Part shown: piece after piece, positions 58,137 through 64,000 of the stretch
Layout: the number at the start of each line of letters is the position of its first letter
Position numbering within the stretch: the stretch's first letter is position 1
Assembly: GCA_002162095.1 (NCBI GenBank)
Contig: CP021424.1
Span: forward strand, 62,001 to 126,000
From: Armatimonadetes bacterium Uphvl-Ar2
Lineage (GTDB): Bacteria; Armatimonadota; Fimbriimonadia; Fimbriimonadales; Fimbriimonadaceae
Direction of reading: 5' to 3'
Length of the DNA: 64,000 nt
Notes under the pieces: generated by a model
Databases searched by the model: none
The model's input: only the letters and a program-made list of their open reading frames with translations
Told to the model about the DNA's origin: nothing
Position numbers and translations under genes: made by a program

Positions 58137-59402
58137 AGCCGCGTCCACTTCACTCAGCAGATAGAAGCTGCCGGTGGCGACCACGTCGCCGGCCGCGGCT
58201 TGCGCACGACGGACGGCCTCGGCCACGCTCTCGCAAATCGTAACAGGGCGGCCGAGGCTTTCCCATGCTTGGGCCACCTCTGCCGCCGGTTGGGTGCGCG
58301 GCCAATCAATGGGCGCGGCAAAGACCTGGCGCACGCAGGGGGCCAGGGTTTCGGCAAAGTGCTCGGGGTCGTGGCCGGTCAGCATGCCGGTCACCAGGTT
58401 CACCTCCCGGTACCCCTCCTGCATCAGGCCGGCCGCCAGAGCCGCGGCCGCCGGCGCGTTGTGCGCCCCATCCAGCACCCAACGCTGGCCATCTATGGTG
58501 CGCTCTTCAAATCGCCCGGGGATGGTCGCCAGACGCACCCCTTCCCGCAGCGCCTCCTCGTCATGCCTCAGGCCTCCGGCATACAGTGCACTCACCGCCA
58601 GCGCCATATTTGTGGCGGTCATGGCGCCCTTGAGGCGGGGCTGCAGGCCACTCACTTCTCCACCCGGCGTGCGCACAGTCCACCCGGCGGGCTCGGGCCG
58701 CAGTTCAATTTCGCGGCCAAATTGCCACAGCTCGCTTCCCCGCTCTTTGGCAATCAATTCGATCGCCTCTCGCGCCTCATCGGCCATCGGGCCAACCACC
58801 ACCGGGCGACCGGGCTTGATGATGCCGGCCTTTTCGGTCGCGATCTTGGCGAGGGTGTCACCGAGGTACTCCATGTGGTCCATCCCGATGCTGACAATGA
58901 CGCTGCAGGCGGGGGTGACAACATTGGTGGCGTCTAGGCGGCCACCTAGGCCGACTTCCAGCGCCACCGCGTCGCAGGCTTGGGCGTTCCAATACGCAAA
59001 GCCCAGCGCGGTCTTGAATTCAAACTCAGTGGGTGCGCCCATGGGGTCGCTCTCCATGCTCTCGGCCACCTCCAGCAGCCGCCCCACCCACTCGCCAAAG
59101 TGCTCCCGCGAGATCAAATCGCGGTCTAGCTGCACCCGCTCGCGGACGTCGTAGACGTAGGGCGAATACGCCGCGCCCGTGCGGTAGCCCTGGCTCACCA
59201 GGAGGCTCTGGGCAAAGGCCGTAGTGGTGCCCTTGCCGTTGGTGCCCGCGATATGGACAAAGGCGGGCGAGCCCGTCTCCCCCAGTCGCCCGGCCAGGCC
59301 CAGCCGCTCGCAAAATGCCGCCATGCGGTCCAACCCCAGCCGCCATTCGCGGCGGGGGTAGTTATTCAGCGCGGCCAGGGCCTCTTCGTAGCTCAGGCTC
59401 AT
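58122..59402 (-). CDS. folC: Folylpolyglutamate synthase / dihydrofolate synthase
   Basis: Adds glutamate to folates and in many bacteria also makes dihydrofolate. The 426-residue protein belongs to the Mur ligase family: VHIAGTNGKGTTTAFAQSLLVSQGYRTGAAYSPYVYDVRERVQLD at the N-terminus, then EVGLGGRLDATNVVTPACSVIVSIGMDHMEYLGDTLAKIATEKAGIIKPG, and VLDGAHNAPAAAALAAGL. Start ATG 59402 overlaps the aminotransferase stop (ATGA), so they are coupled. Confidence 0.93.
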   Translation of the reverse strand: MSLSYEEALAALNNYPRREWRLGLDRMAAFCERLGLAGRLGETGSPAFVHIAGTNGKGTTTAFAQSLLVSQGYRTGAAYSPYVYDVRERVQLDRDLISREHFGEWVGRLLEVAESMESDPMGAPTEFEFKTALGFAYWNAQACDAVALEVGLGGRLDATNVVTPACSVIVSIGMDHMEYLGDTLAKIATEKAGIIKPGRPVVVGPMADEAREAIELIAKERGSELWQFGREIELRPEPAGWTVRTPGGEVSGLQPRLKGAMTATNMALAVSALYAGGLRHDEEALREGVRLATIPGRFEERTIDGQRWVLDGAHNAPAAAALAAGLMQEGYREVNLVTGMLTGHDPEHFAETLAPCVRQVFAAPIDWPRTQPAAEVAQAWESLGRPVTICESVAEAVRRAQAAAGDVVATGSFYLLSEVDAALRTE

Positions 59403-60592
59403 GCGACGGGAGCAGCAATCAACCCGGAGGCGGCGATGCGGCGCACGGCTTCGGCAAATCGCTCCCCGTTCTGGTCGCCCAGCAGGGTCAGCGAGAACCG
59501 CACGTAGCCTTCGCCGGCGGTGCCGTAGCCGTTGCCCGGGATGCACAGCACGTGCGCCTTCTCCAGCAGGGCCTTGGCGAACTCGGCGCTCGTCATGTCG
59601 GGGTTCGGCACCGGCGCCCACACGTACAGCGAGGCCACCGGGCGCTCCACTTGCCAGCCAATGCTGCGCAGGCCATCCACCAGGGCATCGCGGCGGCGCT
59701 GATAGATATCCAGCGTGGCTTGGTTGCTCACATGATTGAGGGCGTAGGCCCCCGCTTCGGCTACGGCCGGGAACGCCTTGCTATCAATGTTGCTCTTCAG
59801 CTTTTGCAGGGTGTTCACCGCATCGGGGTTGCCCGCCGTGAAGCCCAGGCGCCAGCCGGTCATGTTGAAGATCTTGCTGAGCGAGTGGAACTCGATAGCC
59901 ACGTCCTTGGCCCCTTCCATCTGCAGCAGGGTGGGGTTCTTCCAGCCATCAAAGCAGACGTTGGCGTAGGCCATGTCTCCGACGGCGAGGATGTCGTACT
60001 CCCGGCAGAACTTGATGAGGTCTTGGTAGAAGCCCGGGGTCGCGGGGCGGCCTGTGGGGTTGCCCGGGTAGCACACGTGGAACAGCTTGGCGCGCTTCGC
60101 GATCTCCGTCGGGATTTCGCTCAGGTCGGGCATGTAGGCGTTCTTGGCGTTCAGCTCGGTCTCGTAGAGGTCGGCGCCGGCCATGCGGGCGTGGATGGCA
60201 CTGACGGGATAGCCGGGGTTCGGCACAATCGCCACATCGCCCGGATCGAGGTAGGCCCAGGCCAGGTGCGCCAGTCCCTCCTTGCTGCCTATCACCTGCC
60301 CGATTTCGGTAGCCGGGTCCAGTTGCACGCCGAACTCGCGATGATAGAAGTTGGCGGCGGCCTCCAGGAACGGCTCCCAACCCTTCGGGCTCTCGTCGTA
60401 GCGGTGGGTGGCCGGGTTGCGGGCGGCGTCGGCCAGCGCGTCGATGACGGCGGCGGGGGTGGGGATATCCGGGTCGCCAATGCCGAGGTCAATCACGTCG
60501 TGGCCGGCGGCGATGGCCTCGCGCTTGATTCGGCTGATTTCGGCAAACAGATACGGCGGAATCAATTCCAAACGGGCAGAGGCGCGTGGCAT
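59399..60592 (-). CDS. dapL: Class I/II aminotransferase, LL-diaminopimelate aminotransferase-like
   Basis: A 397-residue PLP enzyme. The start RLELIPPYLFAEISRIKREAIAAGHDVIDLGIGDPDIPTP is typical of the DapL (LL-DAP aminotransferase) group, which makes LL-diaminopimelate directly in lysine and peptidoglycan synthesis. PLP-binding features: SKEGLAHL, VPNPGYPVSAIHARMAG, CYPGNPTGRPATPGFY, and the Lys in HSLSKIFNMTGWRLGF. Assignment to DapL rather than another aminotransferase is by pattern only. Coupled to folC by ATGA. Confidence 0.82.
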   Translation of the reverse strand: MPRASARLELIPPYLFAEISRIKREAIAAGHDVIDLGIGDPDIPTPAAVIDALADAARNPATHRYDESPKGWEPFLEAAANFYHREFGVQLDPATEIGQVIGSKEGLAHLAWAYLDPGDVAIVPNPGYPVSAIHARMAGADLYETELNAKNAYMPDLSEIPTEIAKRAKLFHVCYPGNPTGRPATPGFYQDLIKFCREYDILAVGDMAYANVCFDGWKNPTLLQMEGAKDVAIEFHSLSKIFNMTGWRLGFTAGNPDAVNTLQKLKSNIDSKAFPAVAEAGAYALNHVSNQATLDIYQRRRDALVDGLRSIGWQVERPVASLYVWAPVPNPDMTSAEFAKALLEKAHVLCIPGNGYGTAGEGYVRFSLTLLGDQNGERFAEAVRRIAASGLIAAPVA

Positions 60593-60684
60593 GAGAACGA
60601 GTCTAACACCCTTAGTTCTGGGTTCCGGGCCCCTGGGGTTGAAGCCGAATGTAACGATTGTTCAAAGCGGGCGTCCAAGGAGAT

Positions 60685-61338
60685 ATGAAGGCCCGTTCGC
60701 TATGGGTTTTTGCCACGACCACGCTGGCCGTTGGCTTCCTCGTCCCCACCGCCACGAGCCTGAACCGATCTTCGGAAACCGGCAAGACCACGCCCGTGAA
60801 GGAGACCAAGGTGGACGTGCCCGCCGAGATGCGCTATGCCCACGAGCCAATCTTCCAGAAGTACTTTGATGAGTTCCTGGGCGATGCGAAGTCGGCGCTG
60901 GAGAACGTGGACAACCTGCGCGAGGGGCCGTTTGGGGTTTCCCGTATTCCCGTGACGAAGATTGGGACGCACGTGATTGTGGCGAGCGGTGATTTGGGCG
61001 TACTGTTTGGCAACGGGACGGATGCTTTTGATACCAAGTCTTGGTCGCCCAAGGAGTTTGGCTTTGGGGCGCGCACCGATCGCACTCAGGCCGAATCGAA
61101 TGCCTTGCGACGCTACGCCAAAGAGGCCGCCCCTTATTACGAAGCGGGGTTCCGTGGACCACTGCGCTGGCGCACGGACATTGGCGTGATTGAAGCGCTT
61201 CCGGTGGTGATTACCAAAGCTGAGTGTCAGAAGTGCCACACCGAGAGCAAAGCTGGCGATATGGCGGGCATTGTGCTGGCGCGGTTGAAGCCGGAAGACA
61301 TGGTTCGGTTCCGCCAGTGGGAAGCTGAGAATCCGTAA
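60685..61338 (+). CDS. Exported mono-haem c-type protein (Tll0287/DUF3365-like), copy 1
   Basis: A 217-residue protein with an N-terminal hydrophobic segment (LWVFATTTLAVGFLVPTA) and a CxxCH haem site, CQKCH, at about residue 181 in the context ALPVVITKAECQKCHTESKAGDMAGIVLARL, which resembles the haem domain of Tll0287-like (DUF3365) sensor-type proteins. The preceding segment RRYAKEAAPYYEAGFRGPLRWRTDIGV is shared with copy 2. AAGGAG just upstream fixes ATG 60685. Probably periplasmic; role in redox sensing or electron transfer is inferred. Confidence 0.8.
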   Translation: MKARSLWVFATTTLAVGFLVPTATSLNRSSETGKTTPVKETKVDVPAEMRYAHEPIFQKYFDEFLGDAKSALENVDNLREGPFGVSRIPVTKIGTHVIVASGDLGVLFGNGTDAFDTKSWSPKEFGFGARTDRTQAESNALRRYAKEAAPYYEAGFRGPLRWRTDIGVIEALPVVITKAECQKCHTESKAGDMAGIVLARLKPEDMVRFRQWEAENP

Positions 61339-61416
61339 ATTCTCGCTTAGGTTTACGGGAGGGCGGTGAACTTTTCCTTCCGGAACTCGCTCAGACCTAT
61401 TAGGGTTTAAATAAAC

Positions 61417-62181
61417 ATGGCTCCCACACCCTTTCAGAAGCGAGTCGGAATTGGTGCCGCCGTCGTGGTAGCTGGCGTAATTGGAGCTCTCGCGCTCCAA
61501 GGAAGATTAGTGAGAGTCGTGGAATCGTACTCGACAGGAGTTGGCGAAGTCGATGATGCGCCGGTTGAAACTGTGCTCGTGGATGCCCAACCGCCGAAAG
61601 AGCTTCGTGCCGAGTTTGAGCTCGCAGTTCAACACCAGTTCGATCAGATCCTAGGTCGATCCGTCGTCGACCTTGAGACACCACTTCAACCGGGTGAGGT
61701 GCGGTTTGGTTTCAATCGCCTCAACACCTTTATGAAGCTCGATAATCACGTCATGAGAGTTTTCCCTTCGAGAGCCGCACTCATTGGCAACGGAACTGAG
61801 CCTCTATCACCTGATTCCTGGGAGCCCAAGCTATTTTCAGGGATGGTCGGAAAGAAGGCAGATGCCGAACGAGAGAAGGATATCTTTTCGCAGTACGCGA
61901 AGGAGGCGTATCCCTACTTTGAGGCTGGATTTCGCGAGCCCATCCGGTGGAGAGCCGAAATTGGAGTCATGGAGGCCCGACCAGTGGTCCTCAAGACCGA
62001 ACAGTGTCTATCATGTCATTCCAAGAATAACTTAGGTGATGTGGCAGGAATACTGATCGGCCGAATTAGCCATGAAGAGGCTGAAAAGGCCATTGAACTG
62101 AACTCCAGATTTAGCGGCGCGAAGAAGTCACAGCGAGAATCGACTTTCAATTCAGAGCAGCAATCATTGATTTCACACTAA
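61417..62181 (+). CDS. Membrane-anchored mono-haem c-type protein (Tll0287/DUF3365-like), copy 2
   Basis: A 254-residue relative of the gene at 60685, with an N-terminal TM helix (VGIGAAVVVAGVIGALAL), a CLSCH haem site at about residue 197 in VVLKTEQCLSCHSKNNLGDVAGILIGRI, and the shared block SQYAKEAYPYFEAGFREPIRWRAEIGVMEARPVV. Between these the two differ widely, and copy 2 has a longer N-terminal part and a polar C-terminal tail. It is visibly less GC-rich than its neighbours. The relationship indicates an old duplication or separate acquisition. Confidence 0.8.
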   Translation: MAPTPFQKRVGIGAAVVVAGVIGALALQGRLVRVVESYSTGVGEVDDAPVETVLVDAQPPKELRAEFELAVQHQFDQILGRSVVDLETPLQPGEVRFGFNRLNTFMKLDNHVMRVFPSRAALIGNGTEPLSPDSWEPKLFSGMVGKKADAEREKDIFSQYAKEAYPYFEAGFREPIRWRAEIGVMEARPVVLKTEQCLSCHSKNNLGDVAGILIGRISHEEAEKAIELNSRFSGAKKSQRESTFNSEQQSLISH

Positions 62182-62274
62182 GCAGGGGCATTCCAAACAC
62201 AAATGAGCGACTTGCGCCTTGGAATCGCAATCCCTAACCTCACCCGCACCCCTCCGGTATCCTAGCGGGCGTTG

Positions 62275-62350
62275 CGAGGCGTAGCGCAGTTGGTAGCGCG
62301 TCGGCTTTGGGAGCCGAAGGTCGCCGGTTCGAGCCCGGCCGCCTCGACCA
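62275..62350 (+). tRNA. tRNA-Pro (anticodon UGG), CCA encoded
   Basis: The 76-base sequence folds as a cloverleaf: acceptor CGAGGCG with CGCCTCG, a D-arm GCGC...GCGC, an anticodon stem TCGGC/GCCGA with loop TTTGGGA (anticodon TGG), variable loop AGGTC, T-arm GCCGG/CCGGC with loop TTCGAGC, discriminator A and an encoded CCA end. Confidence 0.96.
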
Positions 62351-62379
62351 CCTCGGCACATTTTCGGCTACTATGAGCC

Positions 62380-63525
62380 ATGTTTGCCGCACTCCTGGTG
62401 GCGATTCAGAGCGACGCCCTCGGCCTTAAGCTCCAATCCGTGGACCCGGCCCGCCTGCGTGCCACCGTCACCAAACTGGCCAGCTACCCCACCCGCAACT
62501 CCCTTTCCAAGGAAGTGCACCAAGCCGCCGCGTGGCTGGCCGATGAATACCGCGCCATCCCGGGGATCGAAGTCGAACTGATGGAATACACCCTGCCCCA
62601 GGGGCGGCGCGTCCCTCAGCCCACCCCGTGCGTGCAGGTCGTCGCTACCCTTAAAGGCAGCAGCCCCGAGACCATCATCATCGGCGCGCACCTGGATTCG
62701 CTGAACCTTTCCGTAGCCCCCACCGAAGGCCCGGCCCCCGGCGCCAATGACGACGCCAGCGGCGTCGCACTGACCCTGGAACTCGCGCGGCAACTGGCAG
62801 GCACCACGCCCCGCCGCACCATCAAATTTGTGGCCTTTACCGGCGAAGAGCAGGGCCTGCTGGGGGCCATCGCCCTGGCCCAGCGTGCCAAAGACGAGAA
62901 CTGGCCTATCGTGGCCATGCTGAACAACGACACCGTGGGCAGCAGCCGCAACCTGAGCGGACAGGAGAACACCAAGCAGGTGCGCGTTTTCAGTGAAAAA
63001 GGCGACAACCACGACAGCCGCGAGCTCGCCCGTTTCATTGAATGGACGGTGCGCCAGGCTGTGGATGACTTCACGGTCAAGCTCGTGCTGCGCCGCGACC
63101 GGTTCGGGCGCGGAGGCGACCACACTCCGTTTGTGCTGCAGGGCTTCTCGGCGGTGCGCTTCATCGAGGTTCACGAGGAGTTCAAGCACCAGCACACGCC
63201 TGATGACCTCGTTCAGCAGATGGACTTTGACTACCTGGCCAACGTGACCCGGGCCAACCTGGCCGCCGTGTGGAGTCTGGCCCATGCCTTGCCCGCCCCC
63301 ACCAAGGTGACCCTGGTGCGTGACCAAACGCACGACACCACCCTGACCTGGGAAGGTGAACCCGGTGTGCCCTACACCGTCTATTGGCGCGACACCGCCA
63401 GTGCAGAGTGGCAAGGCTCGATGGCCGTGGGCGAAGTGGAACGGGCCACCGTGCCGCTCGTGAACAAGGACGACCATATCTTTGCCGTGGGGGCCGCCGG
63501 CGGCGTGCCCGTGCTGGCCGAGTAA
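62380..63525 (+). CDS. M28-family metallopeptidase with C-terminal beta domain
   Basis: A 381-residue zinc aminopeptidase-like protein. The short hydrophobic N-terminus (MFAALLVAIQS) may act as a weak signal. Metal and catalytic residues of family M28 are in order: IIIGAHLDSLNL (His and Asp), PGANDDASGVALTLELARQL (Asp), FTGEEQGLLGA (Glu-Glu), LNNDTVG (Asp) and a late His in FIEVHEEFKHQHTPDD. A C-terminal fibronectin-like part (about 310-380, VTLVRDQTHDTTLTWEGEPGVPYTVYWRD) follows. Probably exported; substrate peptides unknown. Confidence 0.88.
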   Translation: MFAALLVAIQSDALGLKLQSVDPARLRATVTKLASYPTRNSLSKEVHQAAAWLADEYRAIPGIEVELMEYTLPQGRRVPQPTPCVQVVATLKGSSPETIIIGAHLDSLNLSVAPTEGPAPGANDDASGVALTLELARQLAGTTPRRTIKFVAFTGEEQGLLGAIALAQRAKDENWPIVAMLNNDTVGSSRNLSGQENTKQVRVFSEKGDNHDSRELARFIEWTVRQAVDDFTVKLVLRRDRFGRGGDHTPFVLQGFSAVRFIEVHEEFKHQHTPDDLVQQMDFDYLANVTRANLAAVWSLAHALPAPTKVTLVRDQTHDTTLTWEGEPGVPYTVYWRDTASAEWQGSMAVGEVERATVPLVNKDDHIFAVGAAGGVPVLAE

Positions 63526-63545
63526 CCCAAGCCCCAAAAGGCAAG

Positions 63546-63580
63546 AAACCCCACCGGCTTACCAAGAGCCCGTGGGGTTT
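63546..63580. terminator. Bidirectional intrinsic terminator between the M28 gene and the convergent gene
   Basis: AAACCCCAC pairs with GTGGGGTTT, and an inner GGCT/AGCC extends the stem across one mismatch. Placed between convergent genes, it can serve both; the minus-strand side is followed by a T-rich stretch (TTTCTTGCCTTTT). Confidence 0.75.
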
Positions 63581-63598
63581 CGTTATGTCAAGCGCCGA

Positions 63599-64000
63599 TC
63601 AGGGCTTGCGGCCGCCCAGCAGCATCTGCATGAGGTCGCCACCGCCACCGCCGCCACCCGCGCCCAGCACTTCCTGGGCGTTGAGGTTGCGTTCGATGCG
63701 CTCGATCATGTCGGCCACGTAGAGCGAGGTGGTTTCGTCCTTGACCTTGCTCTGGTTGGCCTTGAACACCGCCAGCACGCCCTTAAGGTGCGCCCGCGCG
63801 ATGAAGTTGGCTTCCGAAGCTCCGCCCGGGGCGCCCTTCACGCCCAGGTCGATCAGCCGCGTCACGTACGCCGTCTGGAGTTCGCGGCGGATCGGATCCA
63901 CCGCTTGGCCGGCCGGCAGCTCGGTGAAGAGGCTGCGCGTCAGGGTGCCGAAGATCTCGGAGACGGTGAACCGCTCCTCGCCCGGCAGCGCCTTGTACTC
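63599..64000 (-). CDS. C-terminal part of a zinc-dependent metalloprotease-like protein (DUF4953/DUF5117 type), continues beyond window
   Basis: The frame is open from 64000 to the stop at 63599, so the start lies outside. The visible 133 residues match the C-terminal end of large exported zinc-dependent metalloproteases of the DUF4953/DUF5117 type: EIFGTLTRSLFTELP...VDPIRRELQTAYVTRLIDL and a helical ARAHLKGVLAVFKANQ, with a Gly-rich end LGAGGGGGGGDLMQMLLGG. The catalytic HExxH would be outside the window. The family assignment is from this end only. Confidence 0.65.
   Translation of the reverse strand, partial: EYKALPGEERFTVSEIFGTLTRSLFTELPAGQAVDPIRRELQTAYVTRLIDLGVKGAPGGASEANFIARAHLKGVLAVFKANQSKVKDETTSLYVADMIERIERNLNAQEVLGAGGGGGGGDLMQMLLGGRKP

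Noticed and set aside
59315-60688. A 457-codon open frame antisense to dapL
   Set aside because: Opposite a clear PLP enzyme; sequence is composition-driven.
62371-63537. A 388-codon open frame antisense to the M28 peptidase
   Set aside because: The peptidase motifs are in perfect order on the plus strand; the reverse frame is Gly/His/Val-rich without a domain.
1-64000. CRISPR arrays, insertion sequences, prophage or integrase genes
   Set aside because: No regularly spaced repeats, transposase/integrase motifs or terminal repeats were found; gene content is almost wholly core type.

Overview
The window reads as core chromosome of a GC-rich, Gram-negative-type (diderm) bacterium. CMP-KDO synthetase, a family 9 (heptosyltransferase-type) glycosyltransferase, a two-gene polysaccharide ABC exporter and several lipoproteins point to an outer membrane with LPS-like glycans. 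Gene content (DapL-type aminotransferase, DUF2089/DUF4097 pair, copper type II monooxygenase, DinB proteins, long TPR proteins) suggests a soil or environmental lineage such as Armatimonadota/Fimbriimonadia; that placement is inference from gene mix, not from a marker comparison. Coding density is very high, with many ATGA/TGATG stop-start overlaps. I see no transposase, integrase, phage gene or CRISPR array.

Layout. 1-4778 (+): end of a copper monooxygenase-like gene, kdsB, rel, dtd and a divergent second dtd-like gene with a lysine-rich tail. 4878-5991 (-): lipoprotein and greA. 6009-10162: GT2 glycosyltransferase (+), then (-) polysaccharide exporter ATPase/permease, Opp-type ATPase and NAD kinase. 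10165-14893: TPR protein and purL (-), divergent lipoprotein and a LemA-like small protein (+). 15345-25791 (-): one tightly packed run read in the order glmU, prs, a cassette of six uncharacterised mainly membrane proteins, recO, a peptide-binding lipoprotein, an AraC regulator and a 53-residue membrane miniprotein. 25840-35097: upp (+), smc (-), flavin reductase/dienelactone hydrolase pair and EVE protein (-), then leuB, a parvulin and mazG (+). 35076-41959: murQ plus a BadF kinase (cell-wall amino-sugar recycling, -), GT9, DUF2089-DUF4097 pair (+), YjbQ (-), accD-accA (+). 41917-48093 (-): rpsB-tsf-pyrH-frr-uppS-NFACT-PAP2, in which the NFACT (rqcH-type) gene carries an apparent frameshift. 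48294-57879: DinB, aat, a small Cys protein, a LolA-like/thioredoxin fusion, a GT-C membrane protein, an ECF sigma factor with a membrane partner carrying a secretin-like domain, a zinc-ribbon/L12-like membrane protein, and a membrane pyrophosphatase with a roughly 265-residue insertion. 57894-64000: small protein, folC and dapL (-), two tandem mono-haem proteins, tRNA-Pro(UGG), an M28 peptidase, and the end of a zinc-metalloprotease-like gene.

The main candidate for something undescribed is the six-gene membrane cassette at 19119-23439, translationally coupled and embedded between prs and recO. Secondary points of interest are the catalytically degenerate DTD paralogue, the inserted pyrophosphatase, the sigma factor/STN-domain pair, the thioredoxin fusion, and the frameshifted NFACT gene.
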